NCBI GenBank assembly: GCA_030740295.1
Contig: JASLXP010000663.1
Location: forward strand, 1-5,772
Length of the DNA: 5,772 bases
From: Planctomycetota bacterium
GTDB taxonomy: Bacteria; Planctomycetota; PUPC01; JACPCR01
Direction of reading: 5' to 3'
Part shown: piece by piece, positions 1 to 5,772 of the stretch
How the letters are laid out: every line of letters starts with the position of its first letter
Position numbering within the stretch: position 1 is the stretch's first letter
Position numbers and translations under genes: made by a program
The notes under the pieces: model-generated
The model's input: the letters and a program-made list of their open reading frames with translations, nothing else
What the model was told of the DNA's origin: nothing
Database searches by the model: none

Positions 1-54
1 CGGTTCGCTCACGAAGCCGATACGGTCTCGATCTTCTTCCGGCGGAGGCTTCAT
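1..54 (-). CDS. Possible 5' end of a minus-strand gene, cut by the left edge
   Basis: Seen: an ATG at 54..52 opens a frame that stays open for 18 codons to the window edge, reading MKPPPEEDRDRIGFVSEP. The peptide is charged and soluble-looking, with no hydrophobic signal segment in the visible part. It lies 62 bases beyond the stop of the hydrolase gene on the same strand, so it could be a third gene of that operon. Against it: there is no Shine-Dalgarno match just upstream (only AAGTTG), and the ATG sits in the base of the palindrome at 50-92, which would hide it in a folded transcript. Plus-strand frames are also partly open here but have no visible start. No family can be recognised from 18 residues. 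The call is inference from the open frame and context. Confidence 0.3.
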   Translation of the reverse strand, partial: MKPPPEEDRDRIGFVSEP

Positions 55-113
55 CAACTTGAAATCCCCAATTGGGATTTCAAGTTGGTGAAAACTGACG
101 GGATCTCAAGTTG
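50..113. repeat. Long palindrome with a third copy of its arm, just after the hydrolase stop codon
   Basis: Seen: CAACTTGAAATCCC at 55-68 and its exact reverse complement GGGATTTCAAGTTG at 74-87 flank a 5-base loop (69-73). Outer bases extend the pairing to 50-54 with 88-92, with one T-G pair, giving about 19 pairs. A third arm, GGGATCTCAAGTTG at 100-113, matches the right arm except for one base. In the minus-strand transcript it lies four bases after the stop codon of the hydrolase gene (117), and it could pair with the same partner arm using a single G-U wobble, so two mutually exclusive hairpins are possible. Neither side has a T-run, so it is not a standard intrinsic terminator. It may stabilise the 3' end of the operon mRNA, or be a REP-like dispersed palindrome. 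Confidence 0.75.
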
Positions 114-116
114 CCC

Positions 117-2537
117 TCAGAACTCGAAAACAACCGTCTTCCAATAAAGCACCAGCGGCACGGCCACTTCGCTCCTTTCCTCTTTCATATCCTGCTCGAG
201 TTCGACCCTCTGCACGGTCGGTTCGCCATCGGAAGTTAAGGGCTCAGCGGCGACTAGCCAGACACGTGACGGCAGTTTACCTTTCAGTCTTCCGCAGGTG
301 ACGATCACATCAATTAACGGCGGCCTAACGCGGGAATCCGGGCCCTCCTCAAGCTCTGCGGCGACGGGCGAATTCACCAGGTGCAGGATGACCTGCTGGC
401 GGCCTTTATGGCTGACATTAGAGAAAACGAGTTTCTTCCACCACAGAGTGTCGGGCCCGTTGACATGTATGAGACGCTGATTTGGAGGAAGCGTCCGCAA
501 TCGGCGGCCGAGAAAAACATTGCTGAAGCGAAAAGCCATGAGGCCGAGCCGGCCAACGCGGGACCCGTCACAGGAGTAGATGTCACTGGCCCGCCCGCTG
601 CCCAATAAACGGAAAATGCCTTCGTAGAGCCGGTCGACCGGATACTTGCCGCCGCCCCGATGAAGCGCGTACGGATTGTAAATGCCGTCGAGCTCGCGCA
701 CCCGGTTGCCCCACTGAACCATCCGATCACGGTAAGCGTGCCAGTAGTGATTCGGCGAAGACTTGCTCGCATAGCTGATGACGACTTCATCGAGGAGCCA
801 GCCGCCGTTGCGACACTTTTCCTCGAAAAGCTTCGGCGTCTTTTCGTTTTCTTCCGGCGAAGCGTAGTTGTAGCCCCAGGTGAAATCCTTCACCTTTCTG
901 GCGACGAGCTTCTTGACCGCGGCCAGCGATTCTGCGGACAACGCATCCGCCTCTTCCCAGTTCGACACGATCTCGTGGCCAAGGATGTCATGCATGCCGG
1001 GTTTGATTTCCATGCTCCAGACGTCCCAGCGTACGCCTTCAAAACCAAGCTCGTCTGCAAGCCGAATGAACTGATTCGCGATGTGCTGGCGCGTATCGGG
1101 CAGCGTTGGATTAAGAGTACCGTAGAAAAAAGGATGTTTCTTTTGAGTGAACGTGAAACTGTCACGGCGGAGATATCGGTCACGCCATTCCATGTCGTAA
1201 GAATTGCCGACCAGCTCGCCGGCTTCAGTGTAGAGAAACCACTCCGGATGTTTGAGGAAGAGATCGTATCCGGCGGGTCCCCAGACGTGGCCATTCACAT
1301 AGGTGATCGGCGGGATGCCGAGACCCTTAACTCTGCCGAATTGATACTTCAGTTTCTTGAAGCTCTGCCACCAGACACCTTCGTTGCCGAGAAACGGATC
1401 TTCATCTTCAGGCGGGATGAACTGTCCCAGCTCGTTGTAGCTCCATGAAAAGAACTCAAAGCGCTGTTGCCTGCTCTTTTTGATGTCCTCGAGCGCACGA
1501 TTGACTTGCGACATGCTCGCCGGCCCCACGTATAGGTAGCCATGCGTATGCCCGTGTCCCTCGTCTGCTGTGTAAGCAGGCAGAGTGGCCAGGAAGCTCG
1601 GGTCTTTTGCGATGCCATAGTAATCCTGGAATGTGTCGACCTCGTTGCCTTTTTTGTCAAGGAGAGCGACCTGCAGCTCGCGTCCGGCATCGGGTGACTT
1701 TGCATTCCACTGAAGCTCGATGGACCTGCTCTCACCCCCGCCAAGTCTGAAATTCTCCTTCCCCACGATCTGATTGCCTGTGAGGCCCAGGTGCTCCGTG
1801 GCACGGATGCTCCCTTCGATAGCTTCTGCGGTCGGATTCAGGACGGCGACTTCGCACCTTATTTTCTCGCCGGGGCGATACGCATTCTTGTCCGGCTCCA
1901 CGTCTCCGATGAAAGGCATCTTATCGCCTGCCGCCTCCACATCGACGCTGGCCAGCCATACCGTGGGCGCATTTGCTGGATCTTTGCCAAGCCACCGGAA
2001 TCGGACGTAGAAGTTGTATTCAGCAGGTTCCACTGGCAACTGCTCATGCACGGAAATTGGTACAAACGCATCTTTGTTCACCCGGACGCCCTGAATCAGC
2101 GTCTTTACTTCATAGGTCCGCTGCGTCGTCTCGTTCCTTAATGCAGCCACAAACCGGACCTGCTCCGCGACGCCTGTCAGTCCTTTACCCCGCACCAGCG
2201 CAGTGACCTTCACGGGCCCTGCCAACCGAATGGTCTTTCGCGTGTGAGCAATCCCCGGCATCCATGCGCCGCCGTTGTGATTCGCCTTGAGCGATTTCCC
2301 CTTCGGTGCCGTCCCATCCTCTACGACATTCAAGTGCTCATAATACTTACCGACCTTGTGCGAACCCCAATCGTAGTGATAGACGTTTACGAGCTCTGCG
2401 CAGACGGGAGTTTGAAAAAATATCAGCGGAACCAGCACTCCAACCTTCCACCATCCCACCATTCCAATACTCCAACACTCCAACACTCCATTCTTCCTTC
2501 CCAAACTCCCACACTTCCAAACTTTCTCCCTCCTCAT
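117..2537 (-). CDS. Exported glycoside-hydrolase-like protein with TIM-barrel core
   Basis: An 806-residue protein, probably an envelope or extracellular enzyme acting on a carbohydrate that cannot be named from sequence. Order of parts: repeat-encoded N-terminus (residues 7-35), hydrophobic signal segment (32-41) with a likely cleavage after VCA (45-47), a beta-rich possible carbohydrate-binding region (about 50-200), an Ig-like domain (about 208-308, with the motif DKNAYRPGEKIR), a TIM-barrel-like region (about 330-690) and a C-terminal beta-sandwich (about 700-806). In the barrel, GFEGVRWDVW (498-507) resembles the strand-4 motif of clan-H-like and GH66-like hydrolases, making D505 a candidate nucleophile. 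E584 in LLDEVVIS is a candidate acid/base. A His-rich GHGHTHG precedes the barrel (327-333). The Ig/barrel/sandwich order recalls GH66, but I cannot assign a family. The start overlaps the upstream PhyH stop (ATGA) and has GGAGG seven bases away. M26 (2462) is an alternative start. Confidence 0.8.
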   Translation of the reverse strand: MRREKVWKCGSLGRKNGVLECWSIGMVGWWKVGVLVPLIFFQTPVCAELVNVYHYDWGSHKVGKYYEHLNVVEDGTAPKGKSLKANHNGGAWMPGIAHTRKTIRLAGPVKVTALVRGKGLTGVAEQVRFVAALRNETTQRTYEVKTLIQGVRVNKDAFVPISVHEQLPVEPAEYNFYVRFRWLGKDPANAPTVWLASVDVEAAGDKMPFIGDVEPDKNAYRPGEKIRCEVAVLNPTAEAIEGSIRATEHLGLTGNQIVGKENFRLGGGESRSIELQWNAKSPDAGRELQVALLDKKGNEVDTFQDYYGIAKDPSFLATLPAYTADEGHGHTHGYLYVGPASMSQVNRALEDIKKSRQQRFEFFSWSYNELGQFIPPEDEDPFLGNEGVWWQSFKKLKYQFGRVKGLGIPPITYVNGHVWGPAGYDLFLKHPEWFLYTEAGELVGNSYDMEWRDRYLRRDSFTFTQKKHPFFYGTLNPTLPDTRQHIANQFIRLADELGFEGVRWDVWSMEIKPGMHDILGHEIVSNWEEADALSAESLAAVKKLVARKVKDFTWGYNYASPEENEKTPKLFEEKCRNGGWLLDEVVISYASKSSPNHYWHAYRDRMVQWGNRVRELDGIYNPYALHRGGGKYPVDRLYEGIFRLLGSGRASDIYSCDGSRVGRLGLMAFRFSNVFLGRRLRTLPPNQRLIHVNGPDTLWWKKLVFSNVSHKGRQQVILHLVNSPVAAELEEGPDSRVRPPLIDVIVTCGRLKGKLPSRVWLVAAEPLTSDGEPTVQRVELEQDMKEERSEVAVPLVLYWKTVVFEF
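2397..2462 (-). other. Signal peptide core of the hydrolase (M26-A47) and alternative start
   Basis: Read from M26, the segment has the classic layout: a short n-region ending in Lys (MVGWWK), a hydrophobic core (VGVLVPLIFF) and a c-region QTPVCA with a small residue at -1, followed by the mature sequence ELVNVYHYDW. If translation begins at M1 instead, a 25-residue basic, Cys- and Trp-containing extension precedes this, which is long for a signal peptide n-region. Seven bases upstream of the M26 ATG is a GGAG (2473..2470), so this start is usable in principle. The cysteine at 46 is followed by Ala-Glu and lacks a convincing lipobox, so a lipoprotein is unlikely. Confidence 0.6.
2435..2519 (-). 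repeat. Degenerate octanucleotide tandem array (TGGAGTGT-type) in the 5' coding end
   Basis: Seen on the minus strand: seven contiguous 8-base units from 2490 to 2435 (TGGAGTGT twice, TGGAGTAT, TGGAATGG, TGGGATGG, TGGAAGGT, TGGAGTGC), a 5-base interruption (2495..2491), and three further units from 2519 to 2496 (TGGAAGTG, TGGGAGTT, TGGGAAGG). Every unit begins TGG. Because 8 is not divisible by 3, the protein repeats every 24 bases: GVLECWSI, GMVGWWKV, GVLV. The array covers residues 7-35 of the hydrolase and reaches into the signal peptide. Similar degenerate octamer arrays are, from memory, usually intergenic in environmental bacterial genomes. Here it is in frame. Confidence 0.85.
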
Positions 2538-2549
2538 CCTTCGCCCTCC
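2534..2549 (-). promoter_or_regulatory. Ribosome-binding site and ATGA stop/start overlap
   Basis: The PhyH stop TGA (2536..2534) and the hydrolase ATG (2537..2535) share bases as ATGA. The sequence GGAGG at 2549..2545 lies seven bases before the ATG, at ideal spacing. This is the usual arrangement for translational coupling and indicates that the two genes are expressed from one mRNA. It is the main reason to prefer M1 over M26 as the annotated start. Confidence 0.75.
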
Positions 2550-3304
2550 AGGCTGTTCGGCCTCCTGCCCACCGAAGGCGGCGCGAGAATCCGCTTCTGC
2601 TGTTCCGTCAGGCCTTCAAATTCATCGAGGTCGTAATAGCTTTGCGACCACGCGGAATGGCCCGGGCTGTATTTGTAAAGAATCGAACGTCGCTCATGGT
2701 CACCCATCCACGGCATCGTCCCGTGGACGAGAGCTTCCGTGAAGAAAATGACATCGCCTGCCTCGACTGCGGGCTGGGCCACGTAGTGTGCCGGCTGGTC
2801 AAAGGTTCGAACTTCACGAGGGATGAAGTCGTAAAAATTGCTTTTGTGACTTCCGGGGATGCACGAGAACCCGCCATCGCCTTCGGCAACATGCGAGAGG
2901 CAGAAAGAAAAAACGGTAAGGCCGTTGCGTATGACGCCGTCCCGATACTTGTACCAATGGTCCGGTGAGTGATCTACTTCGCCGCCATGGAGCCTGCCCG
3001 CGTAGTTGGTGTCCTTCTCCTCTGACCTTTTCATGAGGATGCAGTAATCATGATCGAGCCGAAACTTCGGCCCCATCAGTTCCAGTAGATAGGGCAGCAG
3101 TTTGGGATGATCGATCAGGGCCTGGTACGGCTTGCCCCATTGGCAAATACGACTGACTGAACGGCGCCCGCCGCTGTATTCATCGGGAACAGGGAATCGC
3201 TCGTCCATGATTTCGTTGAGAGTACTGACCTCATCCGGAGTGAGGACATTCTTAATGATCAGATAGCCCTGCAGGTCGACCAGAAACTTCTCTTCGCTCG
3301 TCAT
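2534..3304 (-). CDS. Phytanoyl-CoA dioxygenase (PhyH) family protein
   Basis: A 256-residue protein of normal length for the PhyH branch of Fe(II)/2-oxoglutarate oxygenases, cytoplasmic (no signal peptide). The N-terminal pattern FLVDLQGYLIIKNVLTPDEV (7-26) is typical of the family. Further matches are LHGGE (105-109) at the position of the first iron ligand, GGFSCIPGSHKS (144-155), GDVIFF (183-188), the distal histidine in VHGTMPW (H194) and the 2-oxoglutarate-binding arginine in ERRSILYKYSPGH (R205 or R206). Oddity: the usual HxD reads H106-G107-G108, so the carboxylate ligand is not in its normal place; E109 and D111 are nearby. The protein could be an oxygenase with a shifted ligand, a halogenase-like enzyme, or inactive. 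The start is well bounded: an in-frame TAG lies at 3322..3320, and AGAGG lies about ten bases before the ATG. It is the first gene of the operon with the hydrolase. The substrate is unknown. Confidence 0.88.
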   Translation of the reverse strand: MTSEEKFLVDLQGYLIIKNVLTPDEVSTLNEIMDERFPVPDEYSGGRRSVSRICQWGKPYQALIDHPKLLPYLLELMGPKFRLDHDYCILMKRSEEKDTNYAGRLHGGEVDHSPDHWYKYRDGVIRNGLTVFSFCLSHVAEGDGGFSCIPGSHKSNFYDFIPREVRTFDQPAHYVAQPAVEAGDVIFFTEALVHGTMPWMGDHERRSILYKYSPGHSAWSQSYYDLDEFEGLTEQQKRILAPPSVGRRPNSLEGEG

Positions 3305-3476
3305 GGGGATGCGACCTCTCTAAATTCAAGTAGCGTGGGCGCTCCGCGACCACTTTGATGTTCTTCCTGGAAATGAACAATATATAATTGCATTTATAAT
3401 TCGTCCTCACATCTGAACCTCCCTGAATAAGGCCAGCGGCGAGGCCAGTTGAACGGCACAGCACACAAGTCTCATC
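3305..3476. promoter_or_regulatory. Divergent intergenic region with AT-rich probable promoter core
   Basis: This 172-base gap separates the minus-strand PhyH operon from the plus-strand ABC operon, so promoters for both should lie in it. Its only AT-rich block is about 3371-3402. On the plus strand it holds two exact TATAAT hexamers, 3383-3388 and 3395-3400, placing a start site some 70-90 bases before the ABC start codon. The minus strand has TATATT (3384..3379) about 75 bases before the PhyH ATG. No convincing -35 box at 16-18 bases was found for any of them (TTCTTC at 3361-3366 is the best, 16 bases before the first TATAAT). No clear operator dyad was seen. Confidence 0.4.
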
Positions 3477-5705
3477 TTGTCCGAATCATCTAACGACATC
3501 TACCGCGAAGAACTCCCCGAATCCTTTTCATTCGAGGGGGAATACCGGCTCTGTCTCGAGGCCAACCTCTTGGCGGATGGTTCCTACGGCCAGGAATGGC
3601 TGGTCGTCACGGATGCCGAAGTCCTGGTCTATCGCGGTGGAGAGGAGAACGTGGCGCCCGTACAGCAGATCTCACTTGAGACCATCGATGAGATTGAATC
3701 CATCAATCTGGTCGGAGGCGGCGTCCTGACAGCGACAACGAACGGCAACCAGATCGAACTGGTCAGGTTCACCGATTCGCATTCTCCGAGGTTTTCCAGT
3801 GTCGCTGAAGTGATCGGAAAGTGGGCCAAAGGCGAAGACGCGGATACACCCGAAGAGAAGGAAAAGCGTTGTCCCAAGTGCGGCAAGAAACTTGAAGAAG
3901 GGTCGACCATTTGTCCCCGCTGCGCTCCGAAGACCCGCACCGTGCGAAGGCTGGTTTCCTATCTGAAGAATTATGTCCCTCAGGCCATTCTGTTGTGCAC
4001 CGCATCTATCCTCAGCACTGTCCTGGGTCTGCTGCCTCCGTACCTTCAAAAGCCGTTGATGGACAGGGTGCTGGCCCCGGTGGTCGAAGTAACAGTTGAC
4101 CAGCGATTGCAGACGCTCGGATGGCTTGTGCTGGCGCTGCTGGGTGCCCGAGTGCTGATGTCTGTCGTCAGTATCGGACAGAGCTGGCTTTCGACCTGGC
4201 TGGGCAGCAAGCTCACCCATGACATCCGTTGCGCGCTTTACGATCACCTCCAGTTTCTATCGCTGCGGTATTTCGACAAACGCCAGGTGGGCAGCGTCAT
4301 TTCACGAGTCAATCAGGATTCCAACCAGCTCGAGCGTTTCCTCGTGTGGGGCTCGCAGGATCTGGCGAAGAACATCCTTCTGCTCATCGGTATCGGCGTC
4401 ATGCTTTTTGTCATGAGTTGGAAGCTTGCCCTGTTCGTCTTCCTGCCGACACCAATCGTCGTTTTCATATCCGTGTTCGCGTGGAAGAAGGTGCGCACGT
4501 ACATTCGTCGTTACTTTCACCGGTGGGGGCGTCTCAACGCCTTGCTCAACGAAACGCTCTCCGGCCTGCGGGTCGTTAAGGCCTTCGCTCAAGAAGAAAA
4601 GGAAATAGAACGATTCCACGAACGCAGCGATGCCGTAGCGAGCGCGGCCATTATCGGCGAACGCATGTGGTCGGGAATGTTCGGCGTGCTCGTCCTGGTG
4701 ATTGCGCTGGGCACGCTTGTGGTCTGGTATGCTGGCGGACGCGATGTGGTGCAGCAGAACGGTAACATGACTCTCGGCACGTTCGTATCGTTCATGACCT
4801 ACGTGGCGATGTTTTATGGGCCTGTGCAAGCCCTCTCGATGCTCATGAACTGGGCCTCTCGCTCCTTGACCGCGGCCGAGCGCGTCTTTGAGGTTCTCGA
4901 TCAGGAACCGGAGGTCGTCGAAGACGAAGACGCGCAGCCGATGCCTGATATCGAAGGGCGGGTCGAATTCAAAAACGTCCGTTTCGGTTACGACCGCCAT
5001 CAGCCGGTCTTGAAGAATTTTGCATTCGAGGTCGAGCCCGGCGAGATGATCGGCCTCGTAGGTCACAGCGGCGCCGGTAAATCGACCACGATGAATCTGG
5101 TCTGCCGTTTTTACGATGTGGACGAGGGCCAGGTACTCATCGACGGCGTTCCAATCAACAGAATCAAATACGAAGACCTGCGATCTCAGATCGGTTTAGT
5201 GCCGCAAGATACCATCCTCTTTTCGGGCACCATCGCTGACAATATCGCTTACGCCAAAGAGGACGCGACACACGAGGATATTGTCCGCGCCGCGATGATT
5301 GCCAACGCACACGAATTCATCATCAAGAAGCCGGACGCATACGACACCATCGTCGGCGAAAAAGGCCAGGGCCTCTCCGGAGGCGAACGCCAGCGTATCG
5401 CCATCGCCCGCGCGATGATTCATGACCCGCGCATCATCATCCTGGACGAAGCCACCTCGCACGTGGACGTCGAAACAGAAAGCAAGATCCAGGAAGCCAT
5501 CGAACGCATGTCCCGCGGCCGGACCACCTTCGCCATCGCGCACCGGCTGGCAACGCTGAAGAACGCAGATCGTCTGGTCGTGCTCAAAGATGGCGAGATC
5601 TCCGAGATCGGCTCGCACGACGAACTGCTCGAGAACGAAGGCGAATTCAGTCGCCTGGTCAAGACCTATCAGGAGATATCAAGAGTCCAGGCGATTGAGA
5701 GATGA
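3477..5705 (+). CDS. Type I ABC exporter with N-terminal PH-like domain and zinc ribbon
   Basis: A 742-residue half-transporter in the inner membrane, expected to dimerise and export a substrate using ATP. Parts in order: a beta-rich PH-like domain (about 13-117), an acidic linker, a zinc ribbon with C132/C135 and C146/C149, six membrane helices (about 168-189, 211-234, 297-314, 316-335, 401-419, 434-457) with the exporter motif ETLSGLRVVKAFAQEEKE (359-376), then the ATPase domain. The ATPase domain is complete: A-loop Y505, Walker A GHSGAGKST (529-537), Q-loop Q577, signature LSGGERQ (633-639), Walker B IIILDEAT (653-660), SHVD D-loop and H689. The start is TTG at 3477; an in-frame TGA at 3450 and the absence of ATG or GTG between leave it the best choice, although no good Shine-Dalgarno is visible. 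MsbA/ABCB-type exporters are about 580 residues, so the extra 150 N-terminal residues are the distinctive part. Substrate unknown. Confidence 0.92.
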   Translation: MSESSNDIYREELPESFSFEGEYRLCLEANLLADGSYGQEWLVVTDAEVLVYRGGEENVAPVQQISLETIDEIESINLVGGGVLTATTNGNQIELVRFTDSHSPRFSSVAEVIGKWAKGEDADTPEEKEKRCPKCGKKLEEGSTICPRCAPKTRTVRRLVSYLKNYVPQAILLCTASILSTVLGLLPPYLQKPLMDRVLAPVVEVTVDQRLQTLGWLVLALLGARVLMSVVSIGQSWLSTWLGSKLTHDIRCALYDHLQFLSLRYFDKRQVGSVISRVNQDSNQLERFLVWGSQDLAKNILLLIGIGVMLFVMSWKLALFVFLPTPIVVFISVFAWKKVRTYIRRYFHRWGRLNALLNETLSGLRVVKAFAQEEKEIERFHERSDAVASAAIIGERMWSGMFGVLVLVIALGTLVVWYAGGRDVVQQNGNMTLGTFVSFMTYVAMFYGPVQALSMLMNWASRSLTAAERVFEVLDQEPEVVEDEDAQPMPDIEGRVEFKNVRFGYDRHQPVLKNFAFEVEPGEMIGLVGHSGAGKSTTMNLVCRFYDVDEGQVLIDGVPINRIKYEDLRSQIGLVPQDTILFSGTIADNIAYAKEDATHEDIVRAAMIANAHEFIIKKPDAYDTIVGEKGQGLSGGERQRIAIARAMIHDPRIIILDEATSHVDVETESKIQEAIERMSRGRTTFAIAHRLATLKNADRLVVLKDGEISEIGSHDELLENEGEFSRLVKTYQEISRVQAIER
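3870..3923 (+). other. Zinc-ribbon segment inside the ABC exporter
   Basis: The codons for C132-x2-C135 and C146-x2-C149 form a CPKCGK / CPRC pair separated by ten residues, the classic zinc-ribbon knuckle spacing. It lies on the cytoplasmic side directly before the first membrane helix, following an acidic linker (EDADTPEEKEK region, about 120-130). All four ligands are intact, which suggests that the motif is functional. Confidence 0.8.
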
Positions 5706-5772
5706 AGTTGGACAGCCGGCGTTGGAGTAAGGCCTTCAGACCAGACCAGGTTGTCGGAAAAGACCGACAGAT
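5702..5772 (+). CDS. Probable 5' end of a gene coupled to the ABC exporter, cut by the right edge
   Basis: Seen: the ABC stop TGA (5703-5705) overlaps an ATG at 5702-5704 (ATGA), and the frame from that ATG stays open for 23 codons to the end of the window (MKLDSRRWSKAFRPDQVVGK, then DRQ). A purine-rich GAGAG directly precedes the ATG but sits too close to be a strong ribosome-binding site, so translation would depend on coupling to the ABC gene. The visible peptide is basic and not hydrophobic, so it is unlikely to be the second half-transporter, although that cannot be excluded. From memory, some ABC exporters with long N-terminal extensions are followed by a small DUF1854-type gene. Whether this is one cannot be judged from 23 residues. 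Confidence 0.4.
   Translation, partial: MKLDSRRWSKAFRPDQVVGKDRQ

Noticed and set aside
50..92. Palindrome as a rho-independent terminator
   Set aside because: The stem is strong but neither direction is followed by a run of T, so it is listed as a repeat.
660..1448. Plus-strand open frame of 262 codons
   Set aside because: It is antisense to the hydrolase gene, which is longer, has a ribosome-binding site, a signal peptide and coherent domains. The plus-strand peptide shows no recognisable motif.
2435..2519. Octamer array as a CRISPR-like or regulator-binding iteron array
   Set aside because: There are no spacers, the units are only eight bases and degenerate, and the array is in frame within a gene, so a simple tandem repeat fits better.
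3252..3464. Minus-strand open frame of 70 codons across the intergenic region
   Set aside because: It overlaps the PhyH start in another frame, has no ribosome-binding site and its peptide is unlike a protein family. It mainly reads the AT-rich promoter region.
4302..5066. Minus-strand open frame of 254 codons
   Set aside because: It lies antisense inside the ABC exporter, where the plus frame carries all the transporter motifs. Its product is rich in His, Asp and Arg, as expected from reading a gene backwards.
5752..5769. Hairpin TGTCGG / CCGACA with a 6-base loop at the right edge
   Set aside because: The stem is only six pairs, lies inside the probable coupled gene and no T-run is visible before the window ends. 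Chance is sufficient explanation.

Overview
The window is a compact stretch of bacterial DNA. Three complete protein genes and two probable gene fragments at the edges fill almost all of it, and the longest gene-free gap is 172 bases. Nothing here fixes the phylum. Signal-peptide-bearing hydrolases next to phytanoyl-CoA-dioxygenase-like proteins, an ABC exporter with a regulatory-looking N-terminus, and degenerate TGGAGTGT-type octamer tandem repeats together resemble Planctomycetes/Verrucomicrobia/Lentisphaerae-type or related environmental genomes. That is an impression, not a demonstration.

Left part, minus strand (3304 down to 117). This is a two-gene operon. The first gene encodes a PhyH-family (Fe(II)/2-oxoglutarate oxygenase fold) protein of 256 residues. 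Its TGA stop overlaps the ATG of the second gene by four bases (ATGA). The second gene encodes an 806-residue exported protein with a jelly-roll-like N-terminal part, an Ig-like domain, a TIM-barrel-like glycoside-hydrolase region and a C-terminal beta-sandwich. Its extreme 5' end is made of an octanucleotide tandem array that encodes part of the signal peptide and supplies a possible second ribosome-binding site and start codon. After the stop codon lies a long palindrome whose arm is present a third time. A possible further minus-strand gene begins inside that palindrome and runs off the left edge.

Middle (3305-3476). This is a divergent intergenic region with an AT-rich core containing two TATAAT hexamers.

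Right part, plus strand (3477-5772). A 742-residue type I ABC exporter half-transporter carries a PH-like domain and a four-cysteine zinc ribbon in front of the membrane domain. An ATGA overlap leads into a probable co-translated partner gene that is cut by the right edge.

The two halves are divergently transcribed and need not share a function. The left operon looks like extracellular carbohydrate processing plus an oxygenase of unknown substrate. The right operon looks like export of an unknown compound controlled or assembled through the extra N-terminal domains. The points most worth checking are the HGG motif in place of HxD in the PhyH protein, the repeat-encoded signal peptide, the PH/zinc-ribbon/ABC fusion with its coupled partner, and the three-armed palindrome.
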